Below, one piece after another: positions 26,787 to 34,778 of a stretch of DNA of 64,000 nucleotides (positions within the stretch are counted from its first letter, which is position 1; each line of letters opens with the position of its first letter). Origin of the DNA: VXNE01 sp965116625 (GTDB taxonomy: Bacteria; Pseudomonadota; Gammaproteobacteria; Pseudomonadales; Azotimanducaceae); the NCBI GenBank assembly GCA_965116625.1, contig OZ220717.1, forward strand, positions 1,674,001 to 1,738,000. Direction: 5' to 3'. The notes beneath the pieces were generated by a model. The model worked only from the letters and a program-made list of their open reading frames with translations. It did not search any database and was not told the origin of the DNA. The position numbers and the translations under genes were made by a program.

Positions 26787-27710
26787 TCACCACCGCAGAG
26801 TCCGCGCGGTCCACGCTACCTCACCCAGGATGCTTGCGTCGTCGGGAAGGGCGATTGGCGCCCACGCGGGATGGTCGCTCGCGAGCAGCCGCCTGCCGGT
26901 CTCGTCTTCGTCGGCGCGTTTGACGATCAGGCCGTCGCCGGTCAGGAAGACGAATGTCCGACCCTTCCGCCATCGCCTTCTGGTGCCGTCGACCAGGATC
27001 GAGCTACCTTCCGGTAGCGTCGGCTCCATCGACTCACCGCGTACCTCGATCACGACGCATTGCGTCGGGTCGAGCGCGTGGCGATCCAGCCACGCGCGCT
27101 GGAACGCGAGATACCCCCTGACCGGGGCCTCGTCGAGATTGACTGCGCCGCCGCCTGCCGCCACGTCCGCCTCGCGGATCTCGACGTGACGGGTGCCCGG
27201 CAGATCGACGACATTGTCCAGGATCTCGCGATGCGCCAGCGCCTCATCTCCGGAATCCGGTTGCCGGAATCTCTGAGACTCCTCCAGGTGCGCGGCCAGC
27301 TCGGCTTGTCGCCTGGCCAGTTCATCGAGCAGCCGCGCCATCTCGCGCAACTTCGTCGCGGGCTCGTGATCGCTCCGCTCCTCGATCTCCGCGATCGCCT
27401 CCGCCAGCGTCGCGCCTGCCGGTAGCCCCAACGCGTCGGCCACTGCGGTGGGCGCGAGCGATCCTGGCTGGGAATCGGGCACGGAGATATCCGGATGGGT
27501 GTTCTCCATGTGGTGGCTTGCGATCCTGATCGACATCCCCAGCACCTCCAGAACCTTGGCGACCCGGTCATAGGACGGCATTCTTCCGCGCCTGATATCC
27601 CTGATCAGATCTTCCCTTTCGCAGGCGAGCAAGGATGCCTTCCGGGCAGAGATCCCCGCTTCTCTCAGCCCTCTTTCAATGACCTGTTGGATGTCTTCGA
27701 TGGTTCTCAT
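26787..27710 (-). CDS. XRE/S24-type transcriptional repressor
   Basis: The 307-aa protein starts with a helix-turn-helix region (about residues 1-65: GISARKASLLACEREDLIRDIRRGRMPSYDRVAKVLEVLG), then a predicted coiled coil rich in Glu, Ala and Arg (about 105-150). The C-terminal domain is of the LexA/CI type, with Ser227 in RGESMEPTLPEG and Lys264 in GLIVKRAD, the expected Ser-Lys dyad. Such repressors can self-cleave on RecA activation; a possible cleavage site lies in VAAGGGA (183-189). It is divergent from the ICE-like genes, with two palindromes between them, and probably controls them and itself. Confidence 0.85.
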   Translation of the reverse strand: MRTIEDIQQVIERGLREAGISARKASLLACEREDLIRDIRRGRMPSYDRVAKVLEVLGMSIRIASHHMENTHPDISVPDSQPGSLAPTAVADALGLPAGATLAEAIAEIEERSDHEPATKLREMARLLDELARRQAELAAHLEESQRFRQPDSGDEALAHREILDNVVDLPGTRHVEIREADVAAGGGAVNLDEAPVRGYLAFQRAWLDRHALDPTQCVVIEVRGESMEPTLPEGSSILVDGTRRRWRKGRTFVFLTGDGLIVKRADEDETGRRLLASDHPAWAPIALPDDASILGEVAWTARTLRW

Positions 27711-27711
27711 G

Positions 27712-27729
27712 TAAGGGATATTGCCCTTA
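27712..27729. promoter_or_regulatory. Operator 1, perfect palindrome at the repressor start
   Basis: TAAGGG-N6-CCCTTA is exact and begins one base upstream of the repressor start codon. Binding here would block the repressor's own expression. Confidence 0.6.
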
Positions 27730-27761
27730 TTTTCCTCTCTGCGCCATAGGTTTGTTGCGTT

Positions 27762-27779
27762 TAAGGGCGGTAGCCCGTA
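27762..27779. promoter_or_regulatory. Operator 2, near-copy of operator 1
   Basis: TAAGGG-N6-CCCGTA matches operator 1 with one mismatch and the same 6-base spacer. The centres of the two sites are 50 bases apart, about five helical turns, which would place bound dimers on nearly the same face of the DNA. Confidence 0.55.
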
Positions 27780-28076
27780 CTATTCGCGTCGGGAGTACGG
27801 CAAATATCACACAGAAAATGAAGCTATAGCCAAAAAGGGGGGGGACGAGTGGATTGGCGTACTCATCCCGCAAGACTCCACCGGGTGGCCGCTGATGGAC
27901 AGAGACGCGGCGTGATGACCTGGGGGTGCAAGACAACCAGACGAAAGTCGCGCCCACGGTGGGAGTCGACCTTGTGTGCATCGGGGAAACTGCAGCGTCC
28001 TCATTCAGGAATATCCCTACGCGCCTTGCAGGGGTTTTCGCTGGCATGGATATGCCCCGGCGGTGAAACTGGAGAC

Positions 28077-28532
28077 ATGGCGCGCGCTCCGATCATCCCT
28101 GAGACACCCATGTCCGCCGAGGTGCGTCCTGGGCGGCTCGGTCTAGGCACCCGGAGTGATCTCGGTACGCAGAGACTTCGCGCCGTTTGCGATGCACCGG
28201 GGCGCCTGGCCCGACTCGCACTGTTGTTCTGCTGTGCCGGTTGCGCGGTTCCGTCGATCACTGTGGAGTCGGCGGGGCTCACGGCGCGTCCGAATCCTTC
28301 GCCGGACGGGTCCTATGCCGTGCAATGGACGCCAATCGCTGGTGCCTCGGCGTACCGGCTGTTCGAGGACGGCGCGCTCAGCTATCAAGGCCCGTCGCTT
28401 TCCCACGCCTACGCCAGCAAGGCCGCCGGATCCTATACCTACTCGCTGACCTATTGCGTGACGGCGCTTGGCGTGGAGATCTGCGATCTGCGCCCGGGCC
28501 TCCGCGACCTGACCGTCACGGTGTCCGAATGA
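28077..28532 (+). CDS. Predicted lipoprotein with a Cys-paired Fn3-like domain
   Basis: The product is 151 aa from the ATG at 28077 (140 aa from 28110). A hydrophobic LALLFCCAGC ends in a lipobox-like Cys, after an unusually long N-terminal region. The rest is one domain (LTARPNPSPDGSYAVQW, EDGALSYQ, KAAGSYTYSLTYC, GVEIC) that closely resembles three domains of the giant Rhs protein (starts near residues 34, 774 and 1486). The stop overlaps the next start (ATGA), so it is coupled to the ParB-like gene. It may share a surface partner with the Rhs protein or be an exchanged module. The start is uncertain. Confidence 0.6.
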   Translation: MARAPIIPETPMSAEVRPGRLGLGTRSDLGTQRLRAVCDAPGRLARLALLFCCAGCAVPSITVESAGLTARPNPSPDGSYAVQWTPIAGASAYRLFEDGALSYQGPSLSHAYASKAAGSYTYSLTYCVTALGVEICDLRPGLRDLTVTVSE

Positions 28533-29413
28533 AGCTGCGCGCCAAAGACACTGATGCTGGCGGGCTTCCCGGGTCGGGCCACGCCGCTCCTGAACCTGAC
28601 GACACCGCGGGCCAGCACGGTGATCTCGCGTTGCGCCGCATTGAGGTTCGCCGCATCGCAGGGTACGAGCGCCAACCCAGAAGCGCGGAGAATCCGGCCT
28701 ACGGGCGTCTAAAGACGGCGATTCGCCGCGACGGGCTGACGCAGCCGCTCGCAGTCACGCGGCGGCAGGGTGCCGCCGGCTACGTGTTGTGGGGCGGAGG
28801 CAGCACGCGGCTCCGTATCCTCAAGGAACTGGCGGCGGAGACGGGCGAGGCCCGCTTTGCCGTGGCGCATTGCCTGTTGCGGCCTTGGCGGGGCGAGGCC
28901 GAGTTGCTGCTCTCCCACGTGAAGGAGAACGAACTGCGCGGCGAGATTCCGTTCGTCGATCTGGCGGTGGCCGTGGCTAACCTGAGGGCCATGCTGGAGC
29001 GCGAGGCGGGCACGGCTTTCGATGAGCGTCGGCTTGCCCGTCGGCTCGGAGCCCTGGGTTTCGAGATCGACCGCGGGACAATCGCGCTGGCGACCTACGT
29101 GGTCGAGCGCCTGTCGCCGGCGCTGCCGCTCTCGGCACAAGGACTCAGCCGCTCCGATATCGAAAGTGTGCGTGACCTCGACCAGGGGGCGCAGACGCTG
29201 TGGCGGGACTGGTCGATCGACGCGGTCGAGGAGTACGACAGGGTCTTTCGCACGCTATGCGCACGCTACGATGGACCGGGCTGGGCGCTCTCGGACGTGC
29301 GCCGTGCGCTAGTGGAGGAGATGGCCGTTCGTGGTGATCGTGCCGCGCAGGCCGTTGCCCTCGAACTCCAGGCGCGGCTGCTGCGACTCGGGACGGGCGG
29401 CGACAACAGATAG
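28529..29413 (+). CDS. ParB-family protein of ICE type
   Basis: The 294-aa product has a ParB/Spo0J-like N-terminal domain: RIEVRRIAGYERQPRSAENPAY, LKTAIRRDGLTQPLAVTRR, LWGGGSTRLRILKEL and HVKENELRGEIPFVDLAVAV. This is the architecture of the ParB proteins of PFGI-1/SPI-7-like integrative conjugative elements, where the gene stands beside a DUF2857 gene, as here. No parA or dnaB-like helicase partner is present, so the element is probably a remnant. The start overlaps the lipoprotein stop by four bases. Confidence 0.8.
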   Translation: MKLRAKDTDAGGLPGSGHAAPEPDDTAGQHGDLALRRIEVRRIAGYERQPRSAENPAYGRLKTAIRRDGLTQPLAVTRRQGAAGYVLWGGGSTRLRILKELAAETGEARFAVAHCLLRPWRGEAELLLSHVKENELRGEIPFVDLAVAVANLRAMLEREAGTAFDERRLARRLGALGFEIDRGTIALATYVVERLSPALPLSAQGLSRSDIESVRDLDQGAQTLWRDWSIDAVEEYDRVFRTLCARYDGPGWALSDVRRALVEEMAVRGDRAAQAVALELQARLLRLGTGGDNR

Positions 29414-29431
29414 CGAGAGTGGGGAGGCGGC

Positions 29432-30010
29432 ATGGCCGACAAGCATGGTTCCGGTAAAGAGGGTGAGTTGATGGCTGCGGTCATGCTCTACGCAACCCGA
29501 TGTCTCGGCGAGGGGGATCTGCTCTCGCTGCGGGGGATGGGATTCGGGCCATCGGAGCTGGAAGCGTTGGGGAACCTGAACCTTGTCGATGTGCAGCGTG
29601 CTGGAGCGCTGTCCGCGCACTGCCTCGAAATCCGGCTCGACGGCGCGCTGTTTCGGCGCATGCGGGAGCTCCTGGCCGACATGCGGAAAAAAGACGAGCT
29701 ACAGCGCTCGTTGATTCGAGCCGATGCGCCTTGGGACATGATGCGCGCGCTGTTCGGTATGGCGAGCCGGGAATACACTCAGCTCAGGCAGTTGCTCGAT
29801 GTCGAGACCGGTGTCGGGCGCCCCGCGGACCTCGATGACGACATGGAGCATCGATTGTGGACCGTGTTGCGAGGGCGCTTGCGAGCGGATCCCGAGCGGC
29901 CACTCGAGCCGCACGAGTTCCTCGCCGTTCACGACGAGTGCGGTGTCTCGTTGCGCGCCCTCTGGACCTACGCACGCCGGTGGGCGGCGCGGCTCGGGCC
30001 GAGGTCCTAG
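29432..30010 (+). CDS. DUF2857-family ICE-associated protein
   Basis: The 192-aa product has MLYATRCLGEGDLLSLRGMGFGPSELEAL and HCLEIRLDGALFRRM, and a C-terminal HDECGVSLRALWTYAR, features I recognise from DUF2857 proteins encoded next to ParB in integrative conjugative elements. The function is unknown; the family may take part in element maintenance. It follows the ParB-like gene by 18 bases with GGGGAGGCGG before the ATG. Confidence 0.75.
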   Translation: MADKHGSGKEGELMAAVMLYATRCLGEGDLLSLRGMGFGPSELEALGNLNLVDVQRAGALSAHCLEIRLDGALFRRMRELLADMRKKDELQRSLIRADAPWDMMRALFGMASREYTQLRQLLDVETGVGRPADLDDDMEHRLWTVLRGRLRADPERPLEPHEFLAVHDECGVSLRALWTYARRWAARLGPRS

Positions 30011-30128
30011 CCGTTACCGCCGGCATTGGCCAGGTTGCGTCCCTGGGCGCATGGTCGAGTCGAAGACGGAGGCCAACACTGGAACCGGTGTAATAGGTTG
30101 AAAACGTTTCCGTATATCGGAGTCAGCG

Positions 30129-30401
30129 GTGTCTATCACGATGACTATTCGCCTGTCGCCTGATCTCAAGGCCCACCTTGAGCGATTTGCCGAAACCACC
30201 CGACGATCAAAGTCGTTCCTTGCTGCAGAGGCGATCCGGAAATTGGTCGACTTGAACGAGTGGCAGGTGGGTGAAGTCCATAAAGCCGTCGCGGAGGCGG
30301 AACGGGCGGACTTCGCGACCGCCGAACGGGTCGACGAGGTGTTCGAGAAGTGGGGGGTCCGTGCAGGCCAGGAAGGTTTGCGAAGGCGCGCGAGAACCTG
30401 A
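30129..30401 (+). CDS. Ribbon-helix-helix antitoxin (RelB/ParD-like)
   Basis: The 90-aa product begins MSITMTIRLSPDLKAHLERFAETTRRSKSFLAAEAI, the RHH DNA-binding fold, then an acidic helical C-terminus that would wrap a ParE/RelE toxin. Starts at GTG 30129 or ATG 30141 are possible. No intact toxin follows; the C-terminal LRRRART seems to run into the toxin's start region. It may be an orphan antitoxin acting as a regulator only. Confidence 0.75.
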   Translation: MSITMTIRLSPDLKAHLERFAETTRRSKSFLAAEAIRKLVDLNEWQVGEVHKAVAEAERADFATAERVDEVFEKWGVRAGQEGLRRRART

Positions 30402-30420
30402 GGCCAATCCCGTCCAGGGC
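30361..30420 (+). pseudogene. Remnant of a ParE/RelE toxin start
   Basis: After one frame shift near 30375, the bases read FAKARENLRPIPSRAA, which resembles the N-terminus of ParE toxins (W-x-x-KARENLxAI). A GTG at 30361 could have been the original start. Nothing further of the toxin is recognisable before the phyH gene at 30529. Confidence 0.35.
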
Positions 30421-30528
30421 GGCCGCGGGCGCACGACAACTAGCCGGGACCCTTCCGGACGGGGCTGGACTCCCTCGGCATAACGCGCGAAAGTTGCACA
30501 CTGGCAGGCGGGACACGACACTGAAGCC

Positions 30529-31380
30529 ATGCGCACACTGACTGCCGAACAGCGCCGACAATGGGCAACGGACGGTTATCTGCACCTTCAAGGCGTGCTT
30601 GACGCCGAACAGGTCGAGTTCTTTTCGAGCGAGATCGACCGGATCCGCACGGTGCCGGGATGGGAGCCGGACCGCAGACCGGAGTTGCCCAGGGGGCATT
30701 ACGGCTGGCTCGACCACGCCGAGGACCTGGATCCGTCCGGTTTCATGGACCGGCGTGACCTCCTGACCTACAACCAGGAATTCATCGACCTGATGGATCG
30801 CTCGCCGGTGTTCGAATTCATCGTCGACATCATGGGTCCATACATCCTGCTCAGCATGACGCAGGCCGTGGTCCGGGCGGCGGCGAGCGATTTCCAGGGA
30901 TATACGCACACCGACGGCGGCGAGTCCCTGCGAAGAGTACGCGTCGGCGAGTCAAGTCCGCCGATCGCCATGAAGGCGATGTACCTCCTGACCGATGTGG
31001 CGGGAGAGAACTGCGGCAACCTGACAGTCTTTCCGGGCAGTCACCTGCGCCAGATTCCCTACGAAGGCGAGCGCCAGGTGACACCCTATTCGCCTGGCGC
31101 AGCCCAACTCACCGGCAAGGCCGGGGACGTCTACCTGTTCCCGCACGCGTTGTGGCACGGCCCCGCGCGCAACGAATCGAGCCGCGCCCGCAAGTGCCTG
31201 CTGTACAACTACTGCCAGCTCTGGGTCCGGTGCTACGACTTTGACGCCATCCCCGATGTCCTTGAACGCTGCACGCCGCGCCAGCGGCGGCTGCTGGGCG
31301 ATCTGGGGTACGATTTCCGGCCCGGATCGTATTTCTATGTCCCGAATGACCAGGTCGAAGTGATACGAGACACGGGTTGA
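30529..31380 (+). CDS. Phytanoyl-CoA dioxygenase (PhyH) family protein
   Basis: This is a 283-aa Fe(II)/2-oxoglutarate-dependent oxygenase. The iron ligands are visible as H127 and D129 (YTHTDGG) and the distal H210 (ALWHGPARN); R219 in SSRARK probably binds 2-oxoglutarate. The family includes hydroxylases of lipids, amino-acid derivatives and halogenated or osmolyte compounds, so the substrate cannot be named. The N-terminal WATDGYLHLQGVLDAEQ is typical. It has its own start region after the toxin remnant and sits nine bases before the carbonic anhydrase gene. Confidence 0.88.
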   Translation: MRTLTAEQRRQWATDGYLHLQGVLDAEQVEFFSSEIDRIRTVPGWEPDRRPELPRGHYGWLDHAEDLDPSGFMDRRDLLTYNQEFIDLMDRSPVFEFIVDIMGPYILLSMTQAVVRAAASDFQGYTHTDGGESLRRVRVGESSPPIAMKAMYLLTDVAGENCGNLTVFPGSHLRQIPYEGERQVTPYSPGAAQLTGKAGDVYLFPHALWHGPARNESSRARKCLLYNYCQLWVRCYDFDAIPDVLERCTPRQRRLLGDLGYDFRPGSYFYVPNDQVEVIRDTG

Positions 31381-31389
31381 CTGGCCGCA

Positions 31390-32238
31390 ATGGAGACCAT
31401 CCTGATGAACGTTCCCTGCAGTAATTCGTGTGTTGCGCTCGCCTTCCTGATTGGCGTTTGCACCGCAGCCGAGGTGCATGCCTCCGACTCGTCCGCCGGC
31501 GCCGGCGAGCAGCCGGCAGGCGCGGAGCTTTGCGTCGACATGGGGCCGCAGACCCCACGCGACATCGCCAGCGGCTTCGGGATGAACACGGAGGCGTTCC
31601 CGTTGGCGCCGGCCGCGAGCGAGCTGAACCTCTGCAACATTCACACGCATACGAACGCCGAACACAAGGGTCCGGGCTTCAGCCTGTTCGTCAGCAGCGC
31701 CGATGACGGCGGATATGCCTGCAACGGGACGCCCGACCTGAGCGAGGCCGAACTCGCGCCCGCACCCGGGGCCTACCAGGGCGTGAATCCGGGCGACACC
31801 ATCGAGGTGCACTGGGTTCACACGTCCTGCGAAACCACGCCGGGCGAAGGACTCGGCGCCTGCGTCCCGGAAGCCTGCAGCGATCCGCTGTTGCGCGTGG
31901 AAGCCCAGGTACTCCTGGTCGTCAACGATCCGGAGGCGCTTGACTTCACCGCGATGACGTACGGCGGGAACATCGTCGACGGCCTGCACCAGGCAAAGGC
32001 AATTCCGTCCACGACGGGCGAGCCCGTGCTGTTCCGCGGTTCCACCACCGGGCCGTCGTACGATCAGAGCAAGTGTTCGGCCGCCAGGGTGACGTGGAAC
32101 GTGCGGCCGCAGTGCGCGAAGCTCGACATCAACTCGCTGCACCGCTGGGCGGAGCAGGGCAACGTGTTCAACGAAACGGGCTCGCACGGCGTTCGCCAGC
32201 TCGTCACCGCCCCGGAACTGCTTGCGCCCATAGACTGA
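31390..32238 (+). CDS. Delta-class carbonic anhydrase, secreted
   Basis: The product is 282 aa (277 from M6), with a signal peptide (CVALAFLIGVCTAAEVHA). The core GPQTPRDI, LNLCNIHTHTNAEHKGPGF, NPGDTIEVHWVHTSC, RVEAQVLLVVND, STTGPSYDQ, VTWNVRP and HGVRQLVTAPELL match the bacterial delta-class carbonic anhydrases, first known from diatoms. The histidines in IHTHTNAEH and EVHWVH are the probable metal ligands. It would interconvert CO2 and bicarbonate in the periplasm. A role in local pH or carbon supply is likely. Confidence 0.85.
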   Translation: METILMNVPCSNSCVALAFLIGVCTAAEVHASDSSAGAGEQPAGAELCVDMGPQTPRDIASGFGMNTEAFPLAPAASELNLCNIHTHTNAEHKGPGFSLFVSSADDGGYACNGTPDLSEAELAPAPGAYQGVNPGDTIEVHWVHTSCETTPGEGLGACVPEACSDPLLRVEAQVLLVVNDPEALDFTAMTYGGNIVDGLHQAKAIPSTTGEPVLFRGSTTGPSYDQSKCSAARVTWNVRPQCAKLDINSLHRWAEQGNVFNETGSHGVRQLVTAPELLAPID

Positions 32239-32262
32239 TCCGGGCCGTACACGGTCAGGACT

Positions 32263-33333
32263 CTATTGATCGAAAGTCGCGCTCTTGACGAGGGCGTAAA
32301 CACCCTGGCCGACGCGTAGCCCCAGGTCGTCGGCGGAAGCGCGAGTGATGCGCGCCCGCAGGTGCTGATCCGCAACCTCGACCAGGGCCTCGGCAAAGGG
32401 CGAGTCCTCTTCCCTGACCAGGTCGATCAGCGTGCCCGAAAGCACGTTGCGAATGCTCAGGTCCTTCGGCGGAGTCGTGGCGAGTGCGACGTCCCGGGCG
32501 CGCACCCGCACGCGGGCGAAGTCGCCTGCGGCCAGCCGCGGCGACATGGGCATGACGATGTGCTGTCCGCCAACATCCAGTGTCGTGAGGTGATACCGGG
32601 GGTCGTGTTCCACAACGCGTGCGCGCACCAGCGTGCCGGCTTCGAAACGGCCGGTGATGGACTGGATGTCGAGGCGCTCCAGGATTTCCCGCGTTGCGCC
32701 GAATGCGCGCACGCGGCCGTCGGCCAGCACCAGGGTGCGTTCCGCCAGCAGGGCGACTTCGTCGACCGCGTGGCTGACGTACAGCATTGGCACGGAAAGG
32801 GTTTCGAGGTAGGAGAGGATGTCCGCCTTGCGCTCGGTGTCGAGCGCCGACATCGGTTCGTCCAGCAGCAGGAGCCTTGCATTCGTCAGCAGGGTGCGGG
32901 CGAGGGCCACGCGCTGCCGTTCGCCGCCGGATAGCTCGGAGACGGGCCGGGAGAGCAGGGGTCCCAGGTCGAACGCGCCGACGACCTCTTCGACGGTCGC
33001 GCCACCGGGACGCGCGCGCCGCGCGGCGTAGCGCAGATTGCCGTGAACGCGCAGATGGCCGAACAGGCGCGCGTCCTGGAAGACGCAACCGACGGAGCGC
33101 CGGTGCGGGGGCACGTCGACGCGGCCGGGACTGTCGAGCCAGCGCTCTCCGGCCAGCGCGATGCGGCCGTTCGCTCTTTCGAATCCGGCAATCGTTCTGA
33201 GCAGCGTCGTCTTGCCGCCCCCGCTTGGCCCGAACACGGCCGTGATGCCGTCCAGGGGCAGATCGAGCGACGCCTCGAGATCGAATGCTCCGAGGCTCGT
33301 GTTGACGTCCAGTTCGAGGAATTCAGAGGGCAT
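32263..33333 (-). CDS. modC: Molybdate ABC transporter ATP-binding protein
   Basis: The 356-aa product has Walker A GPSGGGKTT (residues 35-43), the ABC signature LSGGERQRVALAR and Walker B LLLLDEPMSALD. The C-terminal part carries two molbindin/TOBE-like segments, including NVLSGTLIDLVREEDSPFAEALVEV, as in ModC. It energises molybdate import with ModB and ModA. It overlaps the end of modB by 11 bases. The ATG at 33333 is chosen as it fits the family N-terminus. Confidence 0.93.
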   Translation of the reverse strand: MPSEFLELDVNTSLGAFDLEASLDLPLDGITAVFGPSGGGKTTLLRTIAGFERANGRIALAGERWLDSPGRVDVPPHRRSVGCVFQDARLFGHLRVHGNLRYAARRARPGGATVEEVVGAFDLGPLLSRPVSELSGGERQRVALARTLLTNARLLLLDEPMSALDTERKADILSYLETLSVPMLYVSHAVDEVALLAERTLVLADGRVRAFGATREILERLDIQSITGRFEAGTLVRARVVEHDPRYHLTTLDVGGQHIVMPMSPRLAAGDFARVRVRARDVALATTPPKDLSIRNVLSGTLIDLVREEDSPFAEALVEVADQHLRARITRASADDLGLRVGQGVYALVKSATFDQ

Positions 33334-33991
33334 GGACGGGAAACCGGCGGTTGATGCTGTACACGATGAGCAGGACGAGGAAGGAGAACGCGAGCAGGCC
33401 GGCCGACAGCACGTGGGCATCCGCGTATTGAAGCGTTTCGACATGCTCGTAGATGGCGATGGACACGACCCGGGTTTCACCCGGAATATTGCCGCCGACC
33501 ATCAGCACCACGCCGAACTCCCCGATGGTGTGCGCAAAGGTGAGTACCGAGGCGGTAAGGAATCCCCTTGCCGACAGGGGGACCGCCACGCTCGCGAAGG
33601 CGTCGAGAGGGCTTGACCGCAGGCTTGCGGCTGCCTCGAGCGGCGCGCGTCCAACGGCCGCGAAGGCGTTTTGCAGCGGCTGCACCATGAACGGCAGCGA
33701 ATACACGACCGACGCGATGACCAGGCCCGAGAACGAGAACGTCAGGGAATCGCCGGTCGCCTGGACCCAGAGCGACCCGATGACGGACCCGGGATTCAAC
33801 AGGATCAGCAGGTAGAAACCAAGCACGGTAGGCGGGAGTACCAGCGGCAGGGCGGTCAGTGCTTCGATTGCGGGCTTGAACCTGGCGCGCGTATGCGCCA
33901 GCCACCAGGCGAGTGGCGTTCCGAGCAGCAGCAGGACCAGTGTCGTGACGGCTGCCAGCTTGCCCGTTAGCCAGATCGGACCGAGTTCCAT
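33323..33991 (-). CDS. modB: Molybdate ABC transporter permease
   Basis: The 222-aa inner-membrane permease has five or six transmembrane segments and the EAAxxxG-like loop (LEAAASLRSSPLDAF) that contacts ModC. TVLGFYLLILLNPG and FMVQPLQNAFA are ModB signatures. The start codon shares one base with the modA stop (TAATG), so translation is coupled. Confidence 0.94.
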   Translation of the reverse strand: MELGPIWLTGKLAAVTTLVLLLLGTPLAWWLAHTRARFKPAIEALTALPLVLPPTVLGFYLLILLNPGSVIGSLWVQATGDSLTFSFSGLVIASVVYSLPFMVQPLQNAFAAVGRAPLEAAASLRSSPLDAFASVAVPLSARGFLTASVLTFAHTIGEFGVVLMVGGNIPGETRVVSIAIYEHVETLQYADAHVLSAGLLAFSFLVLLIVYSINRRFPVHAL

Positions 33992-34740
33992 TACGGATCC
34001 ACTCCGTAACCAAAGCCCGAGATGATCGCGCGCGCCCGCTCGCCCTGAAGAAACTGGAGAAATCTCCGCGCGGCGGGGTTGTCGGCCCCATGCGCGAGCA
34101 GCACGGCGTCCTGTCTTATCGGGGCATGCAGATCAGGAGGGACCTCCCAGCGGCTGCCCTCGTGGGTTTCCCTGATTCCCGATGCGGCTACGAAACCTAT
34201 CTCGGCGTTACCGGTCGCTACCATGGCGTAGGTCTGACCGATGTTCTCTGCGGTGACGATCTTCTCCCGTAATGAAGCGTAAAGCCCGAACCCCTGTAGC
34301 ACTTCCCGCGCGGCGGCGCCATAGGGTGCGAGCGCGGGATTTGCCATTGCAAGTCGTCTGAAAGCCCCGGCTTCGAGTAGTTCCGCAACATCGCCCTGGA
34401 TCCTCTTGGGGTTTGTGCTCCACAGCGTCAAACGTCCGACGGCGTAAGTACGCCGCGAACCTGGCACGGCGAGCCCGGCACGCTCGAGCAGCATCGGCCG
34501 CTCCTGGTCGGCGGCCAGCAGGATATCGAACGGAGCCCCGTGCAGAACCTGGGCGTAGAGCTTGCCGGTGGAACCCACGGCGACACGCAGTCGATGCGGG
34601 TGGGATGCTTCGAAGGCGCGTTCGAGCCTGGTGAGCGGCTCGGCGAAGTTCGCGGCTGCCGCTACCAGCGCATCGTCCGCTGACAGTTCCAGGGGCACGA
34701 AGGCGAGCGCCAATCCGAAAGCCGCAGACCGCTTCCGCAT
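33991..34740 (-). CDS. modA: Molybdate-binding periplasmic protein
   Basis: The 249-aa protein has a signal peptide (MRKRSAAFGLALAFVPLELSA). The mature ModA-type binding protein has VAAAANFAEPL, VGSTGKLYAQV, FDILLAADQERP and AMVATGNAEIGFV. It captures molybdate or tungstate for ModBC. No ModE gene or Mo-box was found in the window. Confidence 0.93.
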   Translation of the reverse strand: MRKRSAAFGLALAFVPLELSADDALVAAAANFAEPLTRLERAFEASHPHRLRVAVGSTGKLYAQVLHGAPFDILLAADQERPMLLERAGLAVPGSRRTYAVGRLTLWSTNPKRIQGDVAELLEAGAFRRLAMANPALAPYGAAAREVLQGFGLYASLREKIVTAENIGQTYAMVATGNAEIGFVAASGIRETHEGSRWEVPPDLHAPIRQDAVLLAHGADNPAARRFLQFLQGERARAIISGFGYGVDP

Positions 34741-34778
34741 TGGCTGTAGGACCGGTGCAGCGCGGCGCCGGAATGTCG

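Larger units (their letters stand above)
27711..28076. other. 366-bp control region between repressor and lipoprotein gene
   Basis: It contains two operator-like palindromes (27712-27729 and 27762-27779), a third weaker repeat GTACT-N12-AGTAC (27777-27798), and a G8 run at about 27837-27844 after an A-run. A short open frame covers part of it but has no support. This is a likely divergent promoter region. Confidence 0.5.

Noticed and set aside
27721..27915. A 64-codon plus-strand frame in the repressor control region
   Set aside because: It overlaps the operators, has no ribosome-binding site and resembles nothing known.
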